A stretch of 6,925 nt of DNA from assembly GCA_016875155.1 (NCBI GenBank), contig VGSD01000155.1, positions 1-6,925 of the forward strand, in the 5' to 3' direction. Each line of letters starts with the position of its first letter. Within the stretch, counting starts at the first letter, position 1. Both the position numbers and the translations under genes were made by a program. The stretch comes from Deltaproteobacteria bacterium (GTDB lineage: Bacteria > Desulfobacterota > BSN033 > UBA1163). Under the pieces are notes generated by a model. That model saw only the letters and a program-made list of their open reading frames with translations, did not search any database and was not told the DNA's origin. Shown here one piece after another: positions 1 through 5,550 of the stretch.

Positions 1-62
1 GCGATCTCGAGGAACTGAAAGCCAAAGTGAAAAAGCTTCTGGAAAAAGGTAAGGCAAGATGA
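1..62 (+). CDS. 3' end of an unidentified gene upstream of glgC (partial)
   Basis: The frame starting at base 3 is open from the window edge to a TGA at 60-62 and encodes 19 residues, DLEELKAKVKKLLEKGKAR. This is a lysine-rich amphipathic helix that reads like a real protein C-terminus. The other two forward frames close at bases 16-18 and 50-52. The stop codon overlaps the glgC start as ATGA (59-62), the usual sign of translational coupling within an operon. The product cannot be named from this tail. A glycogen-metabolism partner is a reasonable guess from position only. The gene continues to the left, outside the window. Confidence 0.6.
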   Translation, partial: DLEELKAKVKKLLEKGKAR

Positions 63-1264
63 AGAAGGTCGTCACCATGCTCCTCGCAGGGGGGCGAGGC
101 GAAAGGCTCTATCCCCTGACCCGTGATCGGGCCAAACCGGCTGTCCCTTTCGGTGCTATCTTTCGAATCATTGACTTCACCCTTTCCAATTGTATCAACT
201 CAGCGATCAGACACATCTATATCCTCACCCAATATAAGTCAACCTCACTTCATCGCCACATTCAGTTAGGCTGGAACATTCTCTCCACCGCCTTGGGGGA
301 ATTCATCGAGGTCGTTCCGGCACAACAGAGGATCGATGAGCATTGGTATCAGGGGACGGCGGATGCCATCTTTCAGAATATTTATATCTTCCAGAACGAA
401 AAGCCGGATCTTGTCCTCATCCTCTCGGGCGACCATATCTATAAAATGGACTACCGGAAGATGATATCCTATCACCGGGAGAAGAAAGCCGATTTAACAG
501 TGGCTGCCATCCGGATGGACAGGGGGTTGTCAAGAGAATTTGGTGTGATTGAAGTTGACAAGGATTGGCGGATCGTCGGATTTCAGGAAAAACCTGAAGC
601 CCCTAAAACCATCCCAGGGGACCCCAAAGGGATTCTGGCTTCGATGGGAATCTATATCTTCAATACGGAGATTCTGGTGAGACGGCTCATCGAGGATGCA
701 CGATCCGATTCAAGCCACGATTTTGGAAAGGATATCATCCCCTCGATGATCGAAAAGGATCGGATATTCGCATTCGATTTTAAAGAAGGGGATCCTGGAA
801 AAGAAGGATATTGGAGAGATGTGGGGACAATTGACGCTTACTATGAAGCCAATATGGATCTGGTATCGGTTACCCCTAACCTCAATCTCTACGATCCTCA
901 TTGGCCTATTTTTACCTATCAACCTCCCTATCCACCTGCCAAGACCGTCCTGGAAGAAAAAGGAAGAACAGGCACTGCCCTTAACTCCATTATCTCGAAT
1001 GGATGCATCATCAGCGGTGGCAATGTGAAGAGATCAATCCTTTCACCGAGGGTGGTCGTCCACAGCTACGCAGAAGTTGAGGATTCGATTCTTCTTGAGG
1101 GTGTGGATGTAGGAAGGCATGCAAATATCCGTAAAGCAATTATTGAAAAAGAGGTCCAAATCCCTGAGGGGATGAAGATCGGTTACGATCTTGACGAGGA
1201 TGCGAAACGGTTTACAGTGACCGGTTCGGGGATTGTCGTAGTCCCCAAGTGGATCAAACTTTAA
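59..1264 (+). CDS. glgC: Glucose-1-phosphate adenylyltransferase (ADP-glucose pyrophosphorylase)
   Basis: This enzyme makes ADP-glucose and pyrophosphate from ATP and glucose-1-phosphate, the committed step of bacterial glycogen synthesis in the cytoplasm. The 401 residues are slightly shorter than E. coli GlgC (431). The nucleotidyltransferase domain carries LAGGRGERL (9-17) with RAKPAVPFG (24-32), WYQGTADA (96-103), SGDHIYK (123-129; catalytic Asp125), FQEKP (175-179; Lys178 for glucose-1-phosphate), SSHDFGKD (218-225) and YWRDVGT (251-257). A left-handed beta-helix tail follows from about residue 305 (LNSIISNGCIISG, SRV-like repeats), ending in IPEGMKIG. The ATG at 59 overlaps the preceding gene's stop, and an AAGG at 51-54 serves as its ribosome binding site. 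One oddity: where E. coli has the fructose-1,6-bisphosphate-binding Lys39 (GGKFRIIDF), this protein has Ile34 (GAIFRIIDF), so its allosteric control probably differs. The family call is secure. Confidence 0.96.
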   Translation: MKKVVTMLLAGGRGERLYPLTRDRAKPAVPFGAIFRIIDFTLSNCINSAIRHIYILTQYKSTSLHRHIQLGWNILSTALGEFIEVVPAQQRIDEHWYQGTADAIFQNIYIFQNEKPDLVLILSGDHIYKMDYRKMISYHREKKADLTVAAIRMDRGLSREFGVIEVDKDWRIVGFQEKPEAPKTIPGDPKGILASMGIYIFNTEILVRRLIEDARSDSSHDFGKDIIPSMIEKDRIFAFDFKEGDPGKEGYWRDVGTIDAYYEANMDLVSVTPNLNLYDPHWPIFTYQPPYPPAKTVLEEKGRTGTALNSIISNGCIISGGNVKRSILSPRVVVHSYAEVEDSILLEGVDVGRHANIRKAIIEKEVQIPEGMKIGYDLDEDAKRFTVTGSGIVVVPKWIKL

Positions 1265-1267
1265 ATT

Positions 1268-1302
1268 CAGTTATGAGTTACAAGTTGCAAGTTACGGGTT
1301 GA
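1268..1302. repeat. Degenerate 7-bp tandem repeat (five units)
   Basis: Five consecutive heptamers can be read directly: CAGTTAT, GAGTTAC, AAGTTGC, AAGTTAC and GGGTTGA, with consensus (G/A)AGTTAC. They begin just after the glgC stop and run into the last codons of the convergent small gene (1292-1471, minus), providing its TAA stop. Heptamer arrays between convergent genes are likely slippage products; no function is evident. No U-tract or long stem makes this a terminator. Confidence 0.6.
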
Positions 1303-1471
1303 TCTCGAGGAGATCACTGATATTGATCTCTAACATCTTCACCGAGGCAAGGATCCGGCTTGCATTTCGGTCGACCGCCTGAATCCCACCGGAGAGCTCT
1401 TTTAGTTCCTGGGCAGCCTTCCTGATCTTCTGGATACGAACATCCATCTTTTTTAGCTTCGCACGGTTCAT
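1292..1471 (-). CDS. Small 59-residue heptad-patterned (coiled-coil) protein, unknown function
   Basis: The minus strand has an ATG at 1471 and a TAA at 1294-1292, giving 59 codons that start MNRAKLKKMD and end DLLEINP. A strong GGAG (1482-1479, within AAAAGGAGAG) sits 7 nt before the ATG, the best argument that this is a real gene. The protein has no signal peptide, membrane segment or cysteine. Hydrophobic residues follow 3-4 spacing: L6, M9, I13, I16, A20, L23, then L26, I30, V33, A37, I40, V44, L47, I51, L54. The phase slips at S27-G28-G29, which fits either a helical hairpin or a coiled coil with a stutter. The N-terminus is basic and the C-terminus acidic. It lies 92 nt downstream of the PaaK-like gene on the same strand and converges on glgC. 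I do not recognise the family. A structural or oligomerising adaptor is only a guess. Confidence 0.72.
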   Translation of the reverse strand: MNRAKLKKMDVRIQKIRKAAQELKELSGGIQAVDRNASRILASVKMLEINISDLLEINP

Positions 1472-1487
1472 TTACACTCTCCTTTTA

Positions 1488-1552
1488 CGAATGGTCCGAA
1501 TGTTAGCAAATTCATCGAATTTATTTTTTTTCGGTACATTCGTTGTCATTCG
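1488..1552. repeat. Nested inverted repeats between the PaaK-like gene and the small gene
   Basis: CGAATG occurs at 1488-1493 and 1497-1502, and its complement CATTCG at 1537-1542 and 1547-1552, so the two left copies can pair with the two right ones (3- versus 4-nt interruption). Inside lies a perfect AAATTC-ATC-GAATTT inverted repeat (1508-1522) followed on the plus strand by ATTTTTTTT (1523-1531). The inner element plus T-tract resembles a weak plus-strand terminator (only one G-C pair per arm), which could stop transcripts running on from glgC. On the minus strand the outer stem lies just upstream of the small gene's ribosome binding site and could affect its expression. The structure is visible; the role is not. 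Confidence 0.45.
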
Positions 1553-1563
1553 CTTTATTCAGA

Positions 1564-2907
1564 TTATTTTCTCAAGTCCTTGAATCTCTTTGCTTTCACT
1601 TCATAGCGGGGAAGCGAGTTAAAGGGATGGACTTCGATATTGTAGCCAAGGTTCGTCTTCAGTCTCAGTTGGTCCTTTAACTGGGCAAGGATTGGTTCAC
1701 GGTTCCCCTCTGCATCCGGCAACAGTTCAATCTTTAAGGTGATGTCATCGAGGTCGCCCTTCTTTGTGACGATGACTTCAAACTCATTGCTCAGGCCATT
1801 GATTGAGCGAACCACCTCTTCAATGGCAGAGGGAGCGATGAGAACACCTTTGATCTTGGTGATGTCATCCGCCCTTCCGACGACCCCGCCTTTAATGATA
1901 CGGAATGTCCTTCCGCAGGGGCAGGGATCTTTTCCCCACTCCGCCACATCCTTCGAATCAAAACGGATACAGGGTTGGGCAATGCGGTCCAGAGCCGTGA
2001 TGACGATCTTTCCCCTTCGGCCCGGCTCTTCGATGATCTCCCCCGTTTCAATGTCTTCCAACTGGGTGAGAAAGAGGGCTTCGTTGATATGAAGACCACC
2101 CGGTTGGGCTGTACATTCGAAACCCCATGCCCCGATTTCGGTAGCCCCTACATGATCGTAGACTTTGGCTCCCCATGCCGCTTCCATCCTCTGCTTGGTG
2201 GACGGAATGCTTGCTCCTGGCTCACCGGCACAGGTGATTTTTCTAATCGTGAGATCTTTAGCAGGGTCAATCCCCAATTTCTTTTTAGCGGTATCAGCCA
2301 TTCCCAGCACATAGGTTGGAGTGGCCATCATGGCTGTTGCTTTTAACTCCTGAATTTTTAAGATGCGTGCCTCAGTATCGAGCACTCCTCCTGGCACGAC
2401 CTCACAGCCGAGCTTTTCAGCCGCATAATGACCAGCCCAGAAGGCGACGAAGATATTGTAGCCGAATGGAAGAAAGACGCGGTCCAGCCTCCGGTAACCC
2501 TGAGCATAGAGTAGATAGGCCCAGGATTCAGCCCACCACTCCCAGTCCTGCCATGTGTCAGGCTGATAGACAGGTGAACCTGTTGTTCCACTGGTCTGTC
2601 TGAATTCAGTGACTTCTTCCAGCGGAACACAGAGGGCATCGCCATAAGGAAAAGGGTCTTTTCTTTGGATATCCCTCATCATGGACTTCTCCACTTTCGG
2701 AACTCTGGCCACATCTTCATAGGATTTGATATCCCCGGGCTCGAGGCCCGCCTCCTGGTAGAGTTTCCGATGAAACTTAGAGTGCCCATAAGCCCATTGA
2801 ACAATGTTTTTAAATTTCTTAAGTTGAAGCGCTCTCATCTTTTCAGGAGAGAGGGTTTCTATGATAGGGTTCCAGTAATTCTCACGTGTTATTTTTTTAA
2901 CAACCAT
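1564..2907 (-). CDS. Phenylacetate-CoA ligase (PaaK)-family AMP-forming acyl-CoA ligase
   Basis: This is an ANL-superfamily enzyme of the PaaK branch: carboxylate + ATP + CoA gives acyl-CoA + AMP + PPi, in the cytoplasm. The 447 residues match PaaK length (about 430-440). Motifs: the P-loop TSGTTGSP (105-112), FGYNIF and GHYAAEKLG (148-167), AGEPGA (227-232), DHVGATE (251-257) in place of the usual YGxTE/SE, IRFDSKD (314-320), hinge-region GRADDITKIKG (344-354), and the C-terminal catalytic Lys438 in LPRYEVKAKR (432-441), where the family usually has EGKA. Met at 2907 is chosen because GGAG (2918-2915) lies 7 nt before it; the TTG six bases further out would leave a 1-nt spacing. C265, H273, C329 and C331 (CPCG) could form a metal site, an inference. 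It has its own promoter. Differences from aerobic PaaK make phenylacetate as substrate uncertain; other aryl or acyl acids, or a coenzyme F390 synthetase-like role, are possible. Confidence 0.88.
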   Translation of the reverse strand: MVVKKITRENYWNPIIETLSPEKMRALQLKKFKNIVQWAYGHSKFHRKLYQEAGLEPGDIKSYEDVARVPKVEKSMMRDIQRKDPFPYGDALCVPLEEVTEFRQTSGTTGSPVYQPDTWQDWEWWAESWAYLLYAQGYRRLDRVFLPFGYNIFVAFWAGHYAAEKLGCEVVPGGVLDTEARILKIQELKATAMMATPTYVLGMADTAKKKLGIDPAKDLTIRKITCAGEPGASIPSTKQRMEAAWGAKVYDHVGATEIGAWGFECTAQPGGLHINEALFLTQLEDIETGEIIEEPGRRGKIVITALDRIAQPCIRFDSKDVAEWGKDPCPCGRTFRIIKGGVVGRADDITKIKGVLIAPSAIEEVVRSINGLSNEFEVIVTKKGDLDDITLKIELLPDAEGNREPILAQLKDQLRLKTNLGYNIEVHPFNSLPRYEVKAKRFKDLRK

Positions 2908-2914
2908 TTTCAAT

Positions 2915-2921
2915 CTCCTTC
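2915..2921 (-). promoter_or_regulatory. Ribosome binding site fixing the PaaK-like start
   Basis: GAAGGAG on the minus strand is followed by seven bases and then ATG at 2907. The alternative in-frame TTG at 2913 is only one base from the GGAG core, too close to be used. This sets the protein at 447 rather than 449 residues. Confidence 0.8.
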
Positions 2922-2951
2922 AAATAAGGTTTTTCCTCAAAATCCTGCAGA

Positions 2952-2980
2952 ATTTTAAGAAGTCAGTAAAGGTTTGTCAA
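2952..2980 (-). promoter_or_regulatory. Predicted sigma70 promoter of the PaaK-like gene
   Basis: On the minus strand a perfect -35 hexamer TTGACA (2980-2975) and a -10 hexamer TAAAAT (2957-2952) are separated by exactly 17 bp. Transcription would begin near 2945, giving a leader of about 38 nt before the ATG at 2907. It lies just downstream of the deacetylase stop (3015), so the ligase gene can be transcribed independently of it. No clear terminator separates the two, so readthrough is also possible. Confidence 0.75.
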
Positions 2981-3014
2981 CACCGAATTGAGCCAGGATC
3001 ACTCAGGATGGGTT

Positions 3015-3770
3015 TTATTCCATAAACCCCTGGAGGAAACTCCTAACATTTCTTCCCAGGACCGAATGATTGTAACCTCCCTCGAGGACTCCAAAGCGCC
3101 TTCCCTGACAGTTTTCAAGGGAGAACTCCATGGCCCACTTACCGATGGAATAATAATCCTCAGTCTTTAGAAGCCCTCCCCAATCCTCTTCATGGCGATC
3201 GAACCCTGCGGAGATGGCAATGATGTCATAATCTTTATCGCTCCCGAGGGTCTGCTGAATCGAATTGAGGAAAGTTTGCCGGTGTGCACCTTCGGGATGG
3301 AAATAGGTCACCGCCCTGTTTCCGGCGAATGTATTAGCCGTGCCGTCTCCGTAGTGAAGATCGAAATCGAGGATGAGCGCCCGGTTGATCTTCTCCTCAT
3401 GGAGAAGCTTTTTGATGGCGATGGCGATATTGTTAAAATAACAGAAACCCCAGCAGGAATGGGGACTGGCATGATGCCCTGGGGGACGGATGAGACCAAA
3501 GGCAGGTTGGCCGTTGAAAGCCAATTCCCCTGCTTGGATCGCTCCTCCTGCGGCAAGAAGCCCGATTTCATAGACCATTGGATCGCCTTTGATCGACTGA
3601 ATATGCTGTCTTCCATGGATCCTTTCCAGATCTCTTCCTGTGGCAGGTTCCGGCTCGATGAACTCAAAGTCCTTCTCCAAAGCCTTTACGATGGCTTCCA
3701 TCCTACCCGAAGACGCTGCGGGGTCAGACGTATAGACTTCATAGAATCTGGGATGAAAAATAACCTTCAT
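3015..3770 (-). CDS. Histone deacetylase-family (AcuC/HDAC-like) zinc-dependent deacetylase, compact form
   Basis: A member of the arginase/deacetylase-fold HDAC family, which hydrolyses acyl groups from lysine side chains or small amides using Zn2+. All active-site elements are visible in the 251 residues: RPPGHHA (95-101) with the His99-His100 dyad, GFCYFNN (108-114), DFDLHYGDG (135-143) with zinc ligands Asp137 and His139, SAGFD (187-191) with zinc ligand Asp191, and EGGY (230-233) with the transition-state Tyr233. The protein is shorter than typical bacterial HDAC/AcuC proteins (about 300-380). The missing part is mainly between IHGRQHI (51-57) and GLLAAGG (70-76), where rim loops usually lie. 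The start is supported by AGGAGG (3784-3779) eight bases upstream. It is divergent from the HD-Nudix operon and followed by the PaaK-like ligase. Bacterial AcuC deacetylates AMP-forming acetyl-CoA synthetase, so the neighbouring ligase is a candidate target; polyamine or other amides cannot be excluded. Confidence 0.92.
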   Translation of the reverse strand: MKVIFHPRFYEVYTSDPAASSGRMEAIVKALEKDFEFIEPEPATGRDLERIHGRQHIQSIKGDPMVYEIGLLAAGGAIQAGELAFNGQPAFGLIRPPGHHASPHSCWGFCYFNNIAIAIKKLLHEEKINRALILDFDLHYGDGTANTFAGNRAVTYFHPEGAHRQTFLNSIQQTLGSDKDYDIIAISAGFDRHEEDWGGLLKTEDYYSIGKWAMEFSLENCQGRRFGVLEGGYNHSVLGRNVRSFLQGFME

Positions 3771-3806
3771 CTGCTTTTCCTCCTGGATAGCTTACTGAAT
3801 TATTTT

Positions 3807-3834
3807 ATCATATCCACAATAGAAATTGGTGAAA
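3807..3834 (-). promoter_or_regulatory. Predicted promoter of the HDAC-family gene
   Basis: On the minus strand TTTCAC (3834-3829) and TATGAT (3812-3807) are 16 bp apart, predicting a start near 3800 and a leader of about 30 nt before the ATG at 3770. An imperfect CAAT-AGAA-ATTG inverted repeat (3817-3828) lies between the two hexamers and could be an operator, but it is short. The hexamers are only fair matches to consensus. Confidence 0.4.
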
Positions 3835-3837
3835 ATA

Positions 3838-3864
3838 TTGCAGGAGTTCTAAAGGTGTTATATA
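3838..3864 (+). promoter_or_regulatory. Predicted extended -10 promoter of the HD-Nudix operon
   Basis: The plus strand has TGTTATATA (3856-3864), a full extended -10 (TG-N-TATATA), with TTGCAG (3838-3843) upstream at a short 15-bp spacing. The extended -10 would compensate for the poor -35. Transcription would start near 3871, leaving about 27 nt before the ATG at 3898, which agrees with the start chosen by the ribosome binding site. Its -35 lies 3 bp from that of the divergent deacetylase promoter. Confidence 0.45.
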
Positions 3865-3885
3865 GTGGGCTTCAAGGTAGTAGAT

Positions 3886-3890
3886 GGAGG
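3886..3890 (+). promoter_or_regulatory. Ribosome binding site fixing the HD-protein start
   Basis: GGAGG followed by seven bases and ATG at 3898. The longer frame opening with GTG at 3865 has no such site and would begin right at the predicted -10 element, so the 183-residue form is preferred over the 194-residue one. Confidence 0.75.
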
Positions 3891-3897
3891 AAGGTTG

Positions 3898-4449
3898 ATG
3901 ACAGAATCTAACAGGAGTGAGAAAAAGGGAACATTTTCTGTGAGGCGATTGAATCGCATTCTGGCCATGCTTCTTTCGGAGATGAAAGGTCTAAACGATG
4001 AGGGAAGGGATTTTCCCATTCGCTGGAACATCATGCACATGTATTCGAGCTCCCAACTTGCAAAGTTATTGGCCATCCATCGAGGGATGGATCCTGAACT
4101 GGCAGGGATTGCTGCGGCACTCCATGATATCGGTGTGGTTATGACCAAAAAGCATGAAGGTCATGCTGAAGCCGCCACCCCTTATGTCTACAATTTCATA
4201 GAGAGATACAATCAAGAATCAGGAATGAAACTCTCCAAGATGACTCAAGAAGAGGTGGAGGCTATCGTAAAAGCCATTGTTCAGCATAGCGAGAAAGAAA
4301 TAACTTCTGATGATCCTTTCGTTGAACTTTTAAGAGATGTGGATTCTATAGATGCCTATCTCCATGGAGTGGAGATAGGAGGGGGGCGCCTCGAGAGATG
4401 TAAGAGAGTGATGAAAGAGATTGGAATCAATGGACCCTATGGACAGTGA
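3898..4449 (+). CDS. HD-domain phosphohydrolase, substrate unknown
   Basis: The 183-residue cytoplasmic protein is essentially a single HD domain, a metal-dependent phosphohydrolase fold acting on nucleotides or phosphomonoesters/diesters. Candidate metal ligands in order are His47 (IMHMYSS), His76-Asp77 in AALHDIG (73-79), His86 and His89 in KKHEGHAEA, His130 in VQHSEK, and Asp147/Asp149 in LLRDVDSID (144-152). This H...HD...H...H...D series resembles two-metal HD proteins such as the YqeK group, but overall similarity is not enough to name a substrate. The first 40 residues are basic and helical and may be an extra N-terminal segment. It is followed 11 nt later by the Nudix gene, clearly one operon, and divergent from the HDAC-family gene. 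Pairing with a nucleotide-sugar hydrolase suggests nucleotide clean-up or signalling, which is inference. Confidence 0.85.
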   Translation: MTESNRSEKKGTFSVRRLNRILAMLLSEMKGLNDEGRDFPIRWNIMHMYSSSQLAKLLAIHRGMDPELAGIAAALHDIGVVMTKKHEGHAEAATPYVYNFIERYNQESGMKLSKMTQEEVEAIVKAIVQHSEKEITSDDPFVELLRDVDSIDAYLHGVEIGGGRLERCKRVMKEIGINGPYGQ

Positions 4450-4452
4450 GGT
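4448..4452 (+). promoter_or_regulatory. Ribosome binding site fixing the Nudix start
   Basis: GAGGT lies across the HD gene's stop region, with eight bases to ATG at 4461. The in-frame TTG at 4458 gives 5-nt spacing and a second ATG at 4464 gives 11 nt. The ATG at 4461 is the best fit, making the protein 184 residues. Confidence 0.6.
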
Positions 4453-4460
4453 AAACATTG

Positions 4461-5015
4461 ATGATGAAAAAGATAGATAAAGAATTGATCTGGCGCGGTA
4501 AGGTTTACGACTTTAATTGCCACCACCTTCTTCTTCCCAATGGAAAGAAGACCGAAATCGGAGTGATTCACCATCCAGGATCCTCAGCGATCATCCCTAT
4601 TTCTGAAGATGGGGCTGTGACATTGGTTTACCAGCACCGCTCTGCAGTGGATCAGGATATCTATGAACTTCCATCCGGGAGCATGCTTCCCGGGGAAGAT
4701 CCTTTGACCTGTGCCAAAAGGGAACTCCAGGAAGAATGTGGATTACAGGGCAATCGGTTTGAGAAGATCGGAGAGTTTCTCATTGCTCCGTGGTATAGTG
4801 ATGAGAAAATTTATCTTTTTATAGCGACAGAACTCGTTCCATGCGAACAACATTTGGACGAAGATGAGTTTCTCACCACTCATCGCTTCACGTTTGATCA
4901 AGTGCTATCAATGGTTGAAAAGGGTGAGATTCAGGATGCCACCACGATCATAGGGCTGAAGTTGGCCTACCCAATATGGCAGAAGAAAAAAGGTATCCAA
5001 TATTTTTCTTATTGA
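4461..5015 (+). CDS. Nudix hydrolase, ADP-ribose pyrophosphatase type
   Basis: A cytoplasmic Mg2+-dependent Nudix hydrolase, most likely cleaving ADP-ribose to AMP and ribose-5-phosphate. The Nudix box is complete and exact at residues 73-95 (Gly73, Glu79, Arg87-Glu88, Glu91-Glu92, Gly94). It is preceded by VYQHR (56-60) and ELPSG (69-73), the arrangement seen in ADP-ribose pyrophosphatases (usually RQYR...ELPAG). Downstream, APWYSDEKIYLF (109-120) matches the family's SPG(Y/F)SDE segment, including a proline about 15 residues after the box that is characteristic of this specificity, though Gly is replaced by Trp111. The 184-residue length is normal. It is co-transcribed with the HD-domain gene. 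Other nucleoside diphosphate sugars, or O-acetyl-ADP-ribose, are possible substrates. It converges on the PIN toxin gene with an 88-bp gap in which I find no convincing terminator. Confidence 0.88.
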   Translation: MMKKIDKELIWRGKVYDFNCHHLLLPNGKKTEIGVIHHPGSSAIIPISEDGAVTLVYQHRSAVDQDIYELPSGSMLPGEDPLTCAKRELQEECGLQGNRFEKIGEFLIAPWYSDEKIYLFIATELVPCEQHLDEDEFLTTHRFTFDQVLSMVEKGEIQDATTIIGLKLAYPIWQKKKGIQYFSY

Positions 5016-5103
5016 AACTGTATTTTATTACCTAAACTGCGATATCTGTGGGGTAGAGAGACCAAAGGTGGGTGGCTTTAAGAAATTGGGTATACTATTC
5101 TTC

Positions 5104-5550
5104 CTACAAGTAATCTTTCACGATGAGAACTGCCAATTCGTTGAATTGTTGAAGCTTCAAATCATTGGTGAGAAATGCTCCTGCTCCGACATCGAGCGCA
5201 GCGGCCAACTGTATTGCATCAATGGTCTTCAGGAAAGGGTAACGGCCCCTTAACTTCCCAGCACCTTCGGCGATTCCTTCCGAAATCTCAAGCAGGGTAA
5301 GATTCCTGCCGTACTTCAGGAATTCTGCAAACTTCCTTGCGAGCTTTTCGTCTCCTCTTCCGACTGGCTTAGGAAGGACTTCGGTAAGGGTTATAACAGA
5401 TGAATAAGCACTCAGGATCCCTGATTGGAAAGCACTCACGACCTCTTTCATAAGAGGGCCGAACTGTGGATGGGCTTCTATATAATAAATAATAGGAGCC
5501 GTATCAATGAAGACGCTGTTGACCTGAGCAAGTTCCTCCGCAAGAGTCAT
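5104..5550 (-). CDS. vapC: PIN-domain toxin (VapC-like ribonuclease)
   Basis: The 148-residue PIN-domain protein is the toxin of a type II toxin-antitoxin pair; PIN toxins are Mg2+-dependent ribonucleases that cut tRNA or rRNA. The acidic active site is present: Asp16 in FIDTAPIIYYIE (14-25), Glu57 in TLTEVLP (54-60), Asp111 in KTIDAIQLAAA (108-118) and Asp130 in TND (128-130). The start overlaps the antitoxin stop as ATGA (5550-5547), and AGGAG (5560-5556) lies five bases upstream, inside the antitoxin gene. Coupled translation from the antitoxin is therefore expected. No residue of the catalytic set is missing, so the toxin appears intact. The cellular RNA target cannot be read from sequence. 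Confidence 0.9.
   Translation of the reverse strand: MTLAEELAQVNSVFIDTAPIIYYIEAHPQFGPLMKEVVSAFQSGILSAYSSVITLTEVLPKPVGRGDEKLARKFAEFLKYGRNLTLLEISEGIAEGAGKLRGRYPFLKTIDAIQLAAALDVGAGAFLTNDLKLQQFNELAVLIVKDYL

Noticed and set aside
1300..1316. TGATCTC-GAG-GAGATCA perfect hairpin as a terminator for glgC
   Set aside because: It lies within the coding end of the small gene, reflects its codons, and is not followed by a T-tract on either strand.
3865..3897. GTG at 3865 as start of the HD-domain protein
   Set aside because: It lacks a ribosome binding site and abuts the predicted -10 element; GGAGG with 7-nt spacing favours ATG at 3898.
3192..3911. Long plus-strand frame (239 codons) opposite the HDAC-family gene
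   Set aside because: It is the antisense of a gene with every catalytic motif intact, has no ribosome binding site of note and its translation shows no recognisable domain.
5016..5103. Bidirectional terminator between the Nudix and toxin genes
   Set aside because: Only 4-bp arms (for example TACC/GGTA, AAAG/CTTT) can be paired and no T-tract follows, so no intrinsic terminator can be supported.
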